DNA of 64,000 bases. Source: Acidobacteriota bacterium (lineage in GTDB: Bacteria > Acidobacteriota > Thermoanaerobaculia > Gp7-AA8). Numbering within the stretch: the first letter of the stretch is position 1; each line of letters opens with the position of its first letter. The position numbers and the translations under genes were made by a program. Of this stretch, positions 24,756 to 31,847 are shown in pieces. The stretch lies in NCBI GenBank assembly GCA_021781455.1, contig JAJXWV010000075.1, positions 1-64,000 on the forward strand, given 5' to 3'. The notes beneath the pieces were generated by a model. It had not been told where the DNA came from and searched no databases. It saw only the letters and a program-made list of their open reading frames with translations.

Positions 24756-25957
24756 AATTCGCAGGTGGAATCCCCCAGCATCCGGTCGACACGACCGACA
24801 AATCGTTCGAGGCCCTCGGCCTCGGCAAGACCATCGTCGACGCCATCACCAGGGTCGGCTTCGAGAATCCCACTCCCATCCAGGCGGCCGTCATTCCGAT
24901 CGCGCTGAGCGGGCGCGACGTCATCGGCCTGGCGCAGACCGGCTCCGGAAAGACGGCGGCCTTCGTCCTGCCGATCGCCGAGCGGCTCACCCACGGCAAG
25001 GGCGTGCGCGCCCTGATCCTGGCCCCGACCCGCGAGATCGCCATGCAGACCAAGGCTTTCCTCGACCTGTTCGGCGCCGACCACGGCCTCTCCACCGCCT
25101 GCCTCATCGGCGGCGTGAAGATGAGCCCGCAGACCGACGCGTTGCGAAGGGAGCCCGACGTCCTCGTGACCACGCCCGGCCGCCTTCTCGATCACGCCAA
25201 CCGCCGTCACGTGAAGCTCGACGGGATCGAAGTGCTCGTTCTCGACGAAGCCGACCACATGCTCGACCTCGGATTCCTGCCGCAGGTCCGCGACATCCTC
25301 CGCCGCCTGCCGCGCGAACGGCAGACCATGATGTTCTCCGCCACGATGCCCGACTCCATCGAGATGATCGCCTCCGAGTTCATGCACGATCCGTTGAGGA
25401 TCGACATCACGCCCGCAGGCGGCGCGGCGGAGGGAATCAGCCACCGCCTCTACGTGGTGAAAGCCGAGGACAAGCGCAAAGCGCTGCGCGAACTGCTGCT
25501 CGAAGAGCTGGGGTCGACGCTCGTCTTTGCACGCCGGAAGATCGACGCCGACTGGCTCTTCCACGTCCTGGAGCGCGAAGGGCATCCGGTCACGCGGATC
25601 CACTCCGATCTCTCCCAGGGCCGGCGCGTCCAGGCGCTGCAGAGCTTCCGGGAAGGGGAGCATCGCATCCTCGTGGCCACCGACATCGCCGGCCGCGGCA
25701 TCGACGTGCCGGGTATCCGTCACGTCATCAACTTCGACATCCCGGAGAACGCCGACGATTACGTCCATCGCGCCGGCCGCACCGCACGTGGTGCCGCAAA
25801 GGGCATCGTCTCGACGATCGCCACCTGGCAGGACCTCGGGATGGTCCGTCAGATCGAGGAAATCCTCGGCGAAAAGATCGCCCGCTGCGCGGTCGCCGGC
25901 GTCGAGCCATGGGAAGAGCTGGAGAAGAAGCCCAGCCGCGCGCGACGGCGGCTCTAA
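24752..25957 (+). CDS. DEAD-box RNA helicase (RhlE-like)
   Basis: 401 residues from a TTG start overlapping the preceding stop; no ATG or GTG fits between the upstream gene and the Q-motif. Helicase motifs: FEALGLGKTIVDAI and GFENPTPIQ (Q motif), AQTGSGKTAAF (I), APTREIAMQ (Ia), VLDEADHMLDLGF (II, DEAD), FSATMP (III), LVATDIAGRGIDVPG (V) and HRAGRTARG (VI). The C-terminal extension is short and basic (KKPSRARRRL), as in RhlE-like proteins acting in ribosome assembly or RNA turnover. The longer frame starting at 24494 overlaps the membrane-protein gene and is rejected. Confidence 0.9.
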   Translation: MKFAGGIPQHPVDTTDKSFEALGLGKTIVDAITRVGFENPTPIQAAVIPIALSGRDVIGLAQTGSGKTAAFVLPIAERLTHGKGVRALILAPTREIAMQTKAFLDLFGADHGLSTACLIGGVKMSPQTDALRREPDVLVTTPGRLLDHANRRHVKLDGIEVLVLDEADHMLDLGFLPQVRDILRRLPRERQTMMFSATMPDSIEMIASEFMHDPLRIDITPAGGAAEGISHRLYVVKAEDKRKALRELLLEELGSTLVFARRKIDADWLFHVLEREGHPVTRIHSDLSQGRRVQALQSFREGEHRILVATDIAGRGIDVPGIRHVINFDIPENADDYVHRAGRTARGAAKGIVSTIATWQDLGMVRQIEEILGEKIARCAVAGVEPWEELEKKPSRARRRL

Positions 25958-25962
25958 ACCCT

Positions 25963-26024
25963 CGTGTGGGGCGGGCTTTCCAGCCCGCCCAAGGGGGCAG
26001 GCTGGAAAGCCTGCCCTACACCGA
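25963..26024. repeat. GGCTTTCCAGCC double palindrome
   Basis: GGGCGGGCTTTCCAGCCCGCC followed by the inverse-oriented GGCAGGCTGGAAAGCCTGCC, ending CTACACC. It lies between convergent genes and could terminate both. Confidence 0.8.
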
Positions 26025-26042
26025 CTGCCCTCTGCGCTCTCG

Positions 26043-27206
26043 TCACACCTGTTCCGCGCGCCGCGTGTCGTACATGGCCTGGTCGGCCAGGCGGATCGCT
26101 TCGTCGAGGGAGCGCTTCGCGCCGAATTCAGCGGCACCCCAGGAAACGTGGAACCGCAGTTCCGGCTGCTCCGAGGAGATGTGCGCAACGATCCCGTCGT
26201 GCAGTGGCGCCAGCCGCTGGGACACGACCGTCATCGTGGAGTTCGGAATGATGGCCACGAACTCATCCCCGCCCCAGCGGAAGAGGAGGTCGTCGGCGCG
26301 GATCAACTGGCGGACGTTGTTGGCCGTCGCACGGATGACGATGTCGCCTGCGGCGTGACCGATGTCGTCGTTGACCTGCTTCAGATTGCAGACGTCGATC
26401 ATGACCACGACGCCGTTGAGGACTCCGTCCGTGGCGATCTCGTCACCCCGCTGCATCGAGTAGAACGCGTGACGGTTCAACGCCTCGGTCAGAGGATCGG
26501 TGTGCAGCTTGACCTCGAGATGGCTGCGCGCGTCGTCGACTCGCGAGAGCACTTCGTTGAGCTCGCGATTGGCTTCCTCGGCCGAAGTCAGGACCATGCC
26601 GAACCCGAGGAGCACCGCCAGCAGAAGGTCGATCAGCGACGAGTAGCCGAGAATCGGGATGCCAGCCACGTGCTCGTCGAAAAAGTACAGCGGAACGTAT
26701 GCGGCGAAGAGCAATGCCTGAAAGAGCAGGGCGATGCGCATCGTCCACCATCCGGTGCCTCGACGGTTCGCTGCCATCGACGACAGGACTCGATACGACA
26801 GCGCTAGAGCCACAGACACGATGGCTGCCTGTGGTACGAAAAGATTGTTGAAGGTCGGCGCGAAATGCGTCATGGCCAGCGCCAGCACGACAGCCAGAGG
26901 CACCGTGTAGAAGGCGTGCCGGAAAACGAGGCGCGTCCCGGTCGCCAGCTCGCGACAGCCGCCCCACAACAGGAGCAGGTACGTCCATTCCAGGATCAGG
27001 TACACCGGCCAGGCCACGATCGTCTGCGTGTGGACGTACAGCCAGACTGCCGACAGCGAGAAGAAGAGAGCAAACCAGCCGAAGGCCCAGCGCATCGCAT
27101 ACGTGCGGCCGAAGATCCGGCCGAGTTGCGCGAGCATCACCCCCAGCAGCAACGTGCCGATCGCCTGGGCGGTGACCGACATCGGCGAAAGATCGAGAGT
27201 GCCCAT
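26043..27206 (-). CDS. Membrane-bound diguanylate cyclase (GGDEF)
   Basis: About 387 residues from the ATG at 27206; upstream in-frame ATGs at 27242 and 27317 are also possible. The N-terminal half has about six to seven membrane helices with no known sensor motif. A short linker (SAEEANRELNEVLSRVDDARS) is followed by the GGDEF domain: DPLTEALNRHAFYSM, RWGGDEFVAI with an intact active site, and an RADD inhibitory-site motif five residues upstream. It therefore looks catalytically competent and product-inhibited, making c-di-GMP in response to a membrane signal. A second c-di-GMP protein lies at 48031-49710. Confidence 0.9.
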   Translation of the reverse strand: MGTLDLSPMSVTAQAIGTLLLGVMLAQLGRIFGRTYAMRWAFGWFALFFSLSAVWLYVHTQTIVAWPVYLILEWTYLLLLWGGCRELATGTRLVFRHAFYTVPLAVVLALAMTHFAPTFNNLFVPQAAIVSVALALSYRVLSSMAANRRGTGWWTMRIALLFQALLFAAYVPLYFFDEHVAGIPILGYSSLIDLLLAVLLGFGMVLTSAEEANRELNEVLSRVDDARSHLEVKLHTDPLTEALNRHAFYSMQRGDEIATDGVLNGVVVMIDVCNLKQVNDDIGHAAGDIVIRATANNVRQLIRADDLLFRWGGDEFVAIIPNSTMTVVSQRLAPLHDGIVAHISSEQPELRFHVSWGAAEFGAKRSLDEAIRLADQAMYDTRRAEQV

Positions 27207-27373
27207 TGTCCGCAGCCCCGCTGCTACCCCCCTCACTCCCATCATGCGATGGCTGATGTGAGCACAGAGTGCAACGACCGTCACGCAAACGTCAATGCAC
27301 GTACCGAAATCCGACACGGAGGATTCGCGGCAACGGAACGCGTGATCACCGGAGTGGCGTTCGCTTCGAAAGG

Positions 27374-27396
27374 CCGGTTGAAAACGTTTTCACCGG
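27374..27396. promoter_or_regulatory. LacI/GalR-type operator-like palindrome
   Basis: TGAAAACGTTTTCA (27379-27392) is a perfect 14-base palindrome with the central CG of LacI-family operators and fits the Gram-positive cre consensus. It is extended by CCGGT and ACCGG on the two sides. It lies 170 bases upstream of the diguanylate cyclase start and in front of the repeat block that cuts off the YheT-like remnant. No LacI-family gene is in the window. Confidence 0.5.
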
Positions 27397-27474
27397 TCGG
27401 GAGCCGCCTAATGTCGGGTCCTAACAGGATCGCACCTAAACCCAATGAGACAAATATCGGGTGCAGGACGCTTG

Positions 27475-27592
27475 TCATTCCGAGCGTTAGCGAGGAATCT
27501 GGGGGAATGGGCGGCGGACGGATCCAGCCACAGGCAATCGCAGTACCAATCGCGCGCCACCCGCCCGCCCAGATTCCTCGCTAACGCTTCCA
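27475..27592. repeat. GCGTTAGCGAGGAATCT inverted pair
   Basis: GTCATTCCGAGCGTTAGCGAG and GAATCTGGG at 27475-27506 are mirrored by CCCAGATTCC and TCGCTAACGCTTCC at 27568-27592, around about 60 bases. A miniature version (TCATTCGGAGCGCAGCGAGG then CGGAATGA) occurs at 33466-33494. Confidence 0.75.
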
Positions 27593-27826
27593 AGAAACTC
27601 CCAGTGTTTATGCGGCTCGCGTGTTCGTTGCCCTTCTCCCCGCCGCAGCGGGGAGAAGGTGCCGAAGGCAGATGAGGGGTCTCCTTTTGAACCAGAACGA
27701 GACCCCTCACCCCGGCCCTCTCCCCGCTGCGGCGGGGAGAGGGGGAACGATCGAACGTTTCTTCTCTCCGGTGTCGCGTCTCCGGTGTCGCGCCTGCGCG
27801 ATTCGAGTGCTCGGAATGACAGGATC
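27588..27826. repeat. ~230-bp element, inverted copy of 1117-1345
   Basis: The reverse complement matches 1117-1345 almost throughout, including AAGAAACGTTCGATCGTTCC, GAGGGCCGGGGTGAGGGGTC, the two CCCCGC palindromes and AACGAACAC...GCATAAACACT with AGTTTCTTGGA. This copy has a local duplication of GACACCGGAGA. It abuts the surviving tail of the YheT-like gene. Confidence 0.9.
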
Positions 27827-27841
27827 GCCCTTCGATTTTTG

Positions 27842-28048
27842 TCCGCGGCGTCCAGCGCCGTCGAGATCCGCACGACGAGGTTCGGCGGCCACACCGGCTT
27901 CGTGGCCGGACGGGTGCCGTGGCGCTGCACGTACTGGGCGGAAGAGATGATCGTGGATTGGCTCATCGGGCGCGGGATTCCGGGTTACGCCGCTGAGGAG
28001 TCGCGAATCAGAGCGCAGATGGCAGATCGCAGATCGCAGGTGGGCTGA
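27842..28048 (+). pseudogene. C-terminal remnant of a YheT-like alpha/beta hydrolase
   Basis: The plus-strand frame ending at TGA 28046-28048 reads TTRFGGHTGFVAG, then PWRCTYWAEEMIVDWL. This matches the end of the YheT/COG0429 alpha/beta-hydrolase family, where GGHxGF carries the catalytic His and a W-x-E-x-x-I-x-x-WL segment closes the protein. The nucleophile Ser and everything else upstream are missing, replaced by the ~230-bp repeat. The last residues (QMADRRSQVG) and the stop are from a heptad array. It is most simply a gene truncated by repeat-mediated rearrangement. Confidence 0.6.
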
Positions 28049-28088
28049 AAAGACCGACCCGCGATCTGCGATCTGCGATCTGCGCTCC
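28014..28088. repeat. GATCGCA heptad hairpin
   Basis: Left units GCAGATGGCAGATCGCAGATC, loop GGTGGGCTGAAAAGACCGACC, right units GCGATCTGCGATCTGCGATC. It ends about 20 bases before the E1 fusion start. Confidence 0.85.
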
Positions 28089-28111
28089 GCCACTTTGGAT
28101 ATCATCGCGCC

Positions 28112-30784
28112 ATGTCCACGACCGAGAGTCCCGCGCGAACGAAGCCGGCGCTCCTGGCGCGATTCGCGTCGTTCGTCGCCGAGCGGCATCCCTTCGCGCT
28201 CCGTCCTGCGGTGACGGCGCTGGACATGGCCATCGGCGGTCGCGGCGCCGACGAGCGCGACCCCGTCTCCATCGACGGCCTGCGCGATCCGCTCCGCCGG
28301 CTGCTCATGCAGACGCTCTCCGACTTTCTCGCTCCCGACGCCTCCGCTGCGGAGAAGCTTTTCGACGTGCCGGAAACCACGCCGGGCGTGCCGGTCGGCA
28401 AGCGGCTGCAGCAGGCCGTCAGCGAGGTCATCGACTCCTGCGACGGCTTCCTTCGCCGCGAAGCGATCGCCGCGTCGCTCACGCCCGACGAAAAGCGCGA
28501 AATCCTCCGCGGCATGATCCTTACCCGCGCCACCGACAACCGCCTCAAGCAGTTCTTCACCGCCGGCGAAGTCCGCTACGGCAGTGCCTCCTTCCAGGGC
28601 AAGGGCTTTCGCTCGTTAGGTCAGGAAGCGATCTACGCCGCCGTCATACGCTTGCGCCGGGGCGCCGCATACGAGGTGTCGGGGGGCGGGTCTCAGGTGT
28701 CGGGCCCACCACCAGCGAATGAACAGGCGCCCCCCGACACCCGGCACCCGACACCCGACACCCGTACGTGGGATGGCGACGTCATCTCCCCGATGATCCG
28801 CGACCTCGGCGCGGTCATCGGCATGCACGATGCGCCCGAGACCATCCGCATGGTCCTCAACGCGCAGATGGCGAAAGCCGGCGAGCCGATGAATGGCAAG
28901 GACCTCCACGTCGGCGACTGGTCGCACGGCATCTTTCCGGCCATGGCTCCGTTAGGCGCGCCCGCACTGACCATCGCCGGGATGGCCATGGCCTTCAGGA
29001 TGGAGGGTCACGAGGTCACGAGGTCACGAGGTCACGAGGCGGACGGGACCGCGGAACCTCGCAACCACGCCACCTCGCAACCCGGCCTTCGCGTCGCGGT
29101 CTCCTTCGCCGGCGAAGGCGCCACCTCTCTCGGCGAGTGGAACGAGGCCGTCAATACCTGCGCGGCGCACAAGCTGCCGGCGATCTTCTGCGTTCAGAAC
29201 AACCAGACCGCGCTGTCGACGCCGGCCCGCGAGCAGTCGGCCGTCCGCGTCTTCGCGGAGAAGGGCGCCGCCTTCGGGATTCCCGCGATCACGATCGACG
29301 GGACCGATCCGGAAGCGATCGCCTCCGCGTTCGCCTGGGCTGTCGAGCGCGCCCGCGCCGGCCTCGGTCCGGCGTTGATCGAGCTCGTGGCCATGCGCAT
29401 GTGCGGTCATGCCCATCACGACGACATGCTCTACCTCGGCAAGGACCCCCAGCCGTCGTGGACGTATCCGCAGCTCGTCGAAGGCGGCTATGCCAATCAG
29501 GACCTGTACGACTACTGGTCGCATCGTGATCCGATCGCCGGCTACGCCGCGAAGCTCGCCGCCGACGGAGTCATCGCGCCGGGCGATCTGGAGAAGCTGA
29601 TCCGCGAGGCGGAGGAGATCGTGGAGCGCGAAGCGCGAGCGGTCATCGAGGCCGCGTGGCCGGATCCTTCTCTCGCCGGCACGGGAGTGCTCGCCGACGA
29701 GCCGCGGCGAGCTCACGTGGAGGTCCTCGACGAAGAGTGGCGGCAAGGGAGCTCGAAGAACGCCGGGCTGCCGCCGGTGGAAGAGGCGCCGCCGTTCGAT
29801 CCGAAGGGAAGGACGTTCCTCGACGCGATCATGCTCGGCGTCGGCGACGCGCTGCGAAGCGATCCGCGCGTCTTCGTCTACGGCGAAGACGTCGGCGGAA
29901 AGTACGGCAACGCCTTCCTGCTGCTGAAGCCGCTGCTGAAGGAGTTCGGCGATCGCATCATCAACTCGGTGCTCTCCGAGGCGGCAACGATCGGCGTTTG
30001 CGCTGGAGCGGCCCTGGAGGGATTTCGTCCCATCGGGGAGATCCAGTTCAACGACTTCATCGCCACGGGATTCAACCAGCTCGTCAACAACGCGGCGAAG
30101 ATCCGCTACCGCTGGGGCGGCTCGGTGCCGATGGTGCTGCGCATGCCCTGGGGCGGCCTGCGGCACGCCGGGCCGTATCACTCGCAGAATACCGAGGCCT
30201 GGTTCTATCGGACGCCGGGGCTGAAGATCGTCGTGCCGTCGACGCCGCACGATGCGCGGGCGCTGATGGCCGCAGCGGTCGCCGATCCCGATCCGGTGAT
30301 GTACTTCGAGCACATCAACCTCTATCGCGATCCGCGGATCCGGCAGCTTCTCGGCGATGAAGCCCCGCAGCCGCTTCCGATCGGCAAGGCTGCGCTGCGA
30401 CGGAGCGGCGGCGACCTGGCCATCGTCTCGTACGGCGCGTACGTGCACGTGGGCATGCGCGTGGCGGAGCGGCTCGCGGCGGAGGGCGTGCAGGCGGCGG
30501 TGCTCGACCTGCGCTCGCTGGCTCCGCTCGATCGACAGACTCTGCTCGCGGTCGCCCGGCACTGCAATCGCGTTCTGGTGATCGAAGAAGACACGCGCAC
30601 GGGATCGGTCGGCGAGTCGCTTGCGGCGATCATCCAGGAAGAAGCCTTCGAGTACCTCGACGCGCCGGTACGGATCCTCGGCTCGCTCGACACGCCGGTC
30701 CCCTACTCGCCGCCGCTGGAAGAGGAGTTCCTGGCCGGTGAAGAGCGGATCCTGAATGCGGCGCGGCTGCTGATGCGCTACTGA
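28112..30784 (+). CDS. 2-oxoacid dehydrogenase E1, alpha-beta fusion, with two repeat-encoded insertions
   Basis: 890 residues. About 135-580 is an E1-alpha-like thiamine-diphosphate domain; GEGATSLGEWNEAVN matches the GDGATSEG...N cofactor motif and FCVQNNQTALST follows. About 580-890 is E1-beta (GEDVGGKYGNAFLLLKPLL, ALEGFRPIGEIQFNDFI, RMPWGGLRHAGPYHSQ). Such fusions decarboxylate branched-chain or related 2-oxoacids for a lipoyl E2; no E2 or E3 gene is nearby. Two stretches foreign to the family, about residues 188-219 (GGGSQVSGPPPANEQAPPD...) and 298-327 (EVTRSRGHEADGTAEPRN...), are encoded by hairpin repeats that keep the frame. They sit in the alpha domain, the second just before the cofactor motif, so activity needs testing. 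Confidence 0.88.
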   Translation: MSTTESPARTKPALLARFASFVAERHPFALRPAVTALDMAIGGRGADERDPVSIDGLRDPLRRLLMQTLSDFLAPDASAAEKLFDVPETTPGVPVGKRLQQAVSEVIDSCDGFLRREAIAASLTPDEKREILRGMILTRATDNRLKQFFTAGEVRYGSASFQGKGFRSLGQEAIYAAVIRLRRGAAYEVSGGGSQVSGPPPANEQAPPDTRHPTPDTRTWDGDVISPMIRDLGAVIGMHDAPETIRMVLNAQMAKAGEPMNGKDLHVGDWSHGIFPAMAPLGAPALTIAGMAMAFRMEGHEVTRSRGHEADGTAEPRNHATSQPGLRVAVSFAGEGATSLGEWNEAVNTCAAHKLPAIFCVQNNQTALSTPAREQSAVRVFAEKGAAFGIPAITIDGTDPEAIASAFAWAVERARAGLGPALIELVAMRMCGHAHHDDMLYLGKDPQPSWTYPQLVEGGYANQDLYDYWSHRDPIAGYAAKLAADGVIAPGDLEKLIREAEEIVEREARAVIEAAWPDPSLAGTGVLADEPRRAHVEVLDEEWRQGSSKNAGLPPVEEAPPFDPKGRTFLDAIMLGVGDALRSDPRVFVYGEDVGGKYGNAFLLLKPLLKEFGDRIINSVLSEAATIGVCAGAALEGFRPIGEIQFNDFIATGFNQLVNNAAKIRYRWGGSVPMVLRMPWGGLRHAGPYHSQNTEAWFYRTPGLKIVVPSTPHDARALMAAAVADPDPVMYFEHINLYRDPRIRQLLGDEAPQPLPIGKAALRRSGGDLAIVSYGAYVHVGMRVAERLAAEGVQAAVLDLRSLAPLDRQTLLAVARHCNRVLVIEEDTRTGSVGESLAAIIQEEAFEYLDAPVRILGSLDTPVPYSPPLEEEFLAGEERILNAARLLMRY
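28673..28768. repeat. Heptad hairpin inserted in frame in the E1 gene (first)
   Basis: Left units GGTGTCG, GGGGGCG, GGTCTCA, GGTGTCG; right units CGACACC, CGGCACC, CGACACC, CGACACC. The loop CCCACCACCAGCGAATGAAC is the reverse complement (21 of 25 positions) of the loop in the S9 peptidase insertion, although the arms differ. Confidence 0.88.
29005..29093. repeat. Octad hairpin inserted in frame in the E1 gene (second)
   Basis: Left units GAGGTCAC repeated about four times; right units AACCTCGC, AACCACGC, CACCTCGC. The central part, CGAGGCGGACGGGACCGCGG, matches the junction of the intergenic hairpin at 8771-8860 in reverse complement. Confidence 0.85.
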
Positions 30785-30818
30785 CGTTCGAGAGCGTCAG
30801 CATCCGCGCGCCAGATGT

Positions 30819-31031
30819 TCAACGCCGGCGGCGGACAAGGCGTTCAACATCTCGGCGAAGTCGCGGTTCATCAGAACTCCCGCTCTTGAAAGCCCACGCG
30901 GAGAGGGTCACGTCCCAGACGAGGGCAATCCGTTCATCAGGCGTGAGGTGCGCATAATCGTCCCGCGGCTCATGGCCGATGCGGTACACCCGCTCCCGCC
31001 ATTCAGAACGCTTCAGCAGGGTGTGGATCAT
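30819..31031 (-). CDS. Small hypothetical protein downstream of vapBC
   Basis: About 70 residues (MIHTLLKRSEWRERVYRIGH...). The stretch HLTPDERIALVWDVTLSAWAF and the ending DEPRLRRDVERLVRRRR resemble a recurrent small-protein family (TPEER...W..T..AWAFKG...EPRL.R...R..R), often found near toxin-antitoxin or nucleotidyltransferase genes. The role is unknown. It follows vapC by 32 bases on the same strand and may belong to the operon. Its stop lies in the arm of an imperfect hairpin (AGATGTTCAACGCC with GGCGTTCAACATCT, 30813-30852), a possible terminator without a T-tract. Confidence 0.6.
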   Translation of the reverse strand: MIHTLLKRSEWRERVYRIGHEPRDDYAHLTPDERIALVWDVTLSAWAFKSGSSDEPRLRRDVERLVRRRR

Positions 31032-31063
31032 AAAGCGGCAACCGCGGGCAACTGGCGGCATCG

Positions 31064-31435
31064 TCAGACCAGCGACAGGCCGGGGATATCGACAAAATCG
31101 CTGGTATTCAAGGTCCACAGTGCCCCGTCGCGGACGATGGCAGTCGCGGCGATGGCGAGATCGATTTCGCGACCGCGTGCGCGACGGACGGCCTTGTACA
31201 ACTGGGCTGCACGCGCGGCCTCGACAGGACCGAACGGAACCGCACGCTCGCGAGGCAGCAGCGCTTCCTGGTCCATCAGCTGTTCGGTCGTGCGCGGGCC
31301 GCGGAGCCATTCGTACAAAACGAGAGTCGGGATGGCGAGGATCTGTCCAGAAGCGACCAGTTCCTCGAGGCGATCGAACGACCGGCGAGGCTCGCACAAG
31401 CTGTCGATCAGGGCCGACGTGTCGACGACGATCAT
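31064..31435 (-). CDS. vapC: VapC-type PIN-domain toxin
   Basis: 123 residues with a complete PIN active site: Asp5 in VVDTSALID, Glu42 in YEWLRG, Asp92 in GREIDLAIAATA and Asp113 in LNTSDFVDIPGL. VapC toxins are metal-dependent RNases that cut tRNA or rRNA. The start overlaps the stop of the upstream antitoxin gene by ATGA, the usual antitoxin-first layout. All acidic residues are present, so the toxin appears intact. Confidence 0.92.
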   Translation of the reverse strand: MIVVDTSALIDSLCEPRRSFDRLEELVASGQILAIPTLVLYEWLRGPRTTEQLMDQEALLPRERAVPFGPVEAARAAQLYKAVRRARGREIDLAIAATAIVRDGALWTLNTSDFVDIPGLSLV

Positions 31436-31713
31436 CCGTGCCGACGGCCCCCACGCCTGCGGGCGGTGCGGATTTCGGCGATCTCGCGGTCGACGCGCCC
31501 CGCCGCTTTTCTTCGGACGGGCCGCTCCCGAATGTCGGACAGCACCTTCAGCATTCGCAGCCGCTCCGCCTCGCTGAGCTTTCCGATGCGCTGGTGATAC
31601 TCCGCGATGGCCTCGCGCACGATCTCGCTCTTGGCTTTGTTCGTTCTCTCGGCGGCATCATCGAGACGACGAACCGTGAGGTCATCGACCGTGAACGTGA
31701 CCTTTCTTGCCAT
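31432..31713 (-). CDS. vapB: Ribbon-helix-helix VapB-type antitoxin
   Basis: 93 residues. The N terminus, KVTFTVDDLTVRRLDDAAER, then KSEIVREAIAEYHQR, is a ribbon-helix-helix (CopG/Arc) DNA-binding domain. The longer basic C-terminal part (ERLRMLKVLSDIRERPVRRK...) probably binds and blocks the toxin encoded next, with which it overlaps by four bases. An inverted repeat immediately upstream is a good autoregulatory site. Confidence 0.88.
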   Translation of the reverse strand: MARKVTFTVDDLTVRRLDDAAERTNKAKSEIVREAIAEYHQRIGKLSEAERLRMLKVLSDIRERPVRRKAAGRVDREIAEIRTARRRGGRRHG

Positions 31714-31720
31714 ACTCAGG

Positions 31721-31736
31721 GAATACTACCATATTC
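31721..31736 (-). promoter_or_regulatory. Predicted operator of the vapBC operon
   Basis: GAATA-CTACCA-TATTC: a perfect 5-base inverted repeat around six bases, ending eight bases before the vapB ATG, in a locally AT-rich stretch. The minus-strand TAGTAT inside it could be the -10, so binding of the RHH antitoxin would block transcription. Confidence 0.55.
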
Positions 31737-31847
31737 GTTCGTCAGCGAAGCGCTCACCAACCAGACGAGGCCATCTGAATCCTCGTTGAATCAGGCGCGG
31801 GGCATGCTGGTGCGACGCTGGCTCCGGAGCGGGGCGAAGGCGGCACC

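Noticed and set aside
24494-25957. Upstream ATG-like start for the DEAD-box helicase
   Set aside because: It would overlap the DUF2784 gene by 260 bases in another frame and add an Arg-rich segment without similarity; the TTG overlapping the stop fits the family N terminus.
30781-30800. Terminator after the E1 gene (CTGACGTTCGAGAGCGTCAG)
   Set aside because: A six-base stem without a T-run; too weak to call as a rho-independent terminator.
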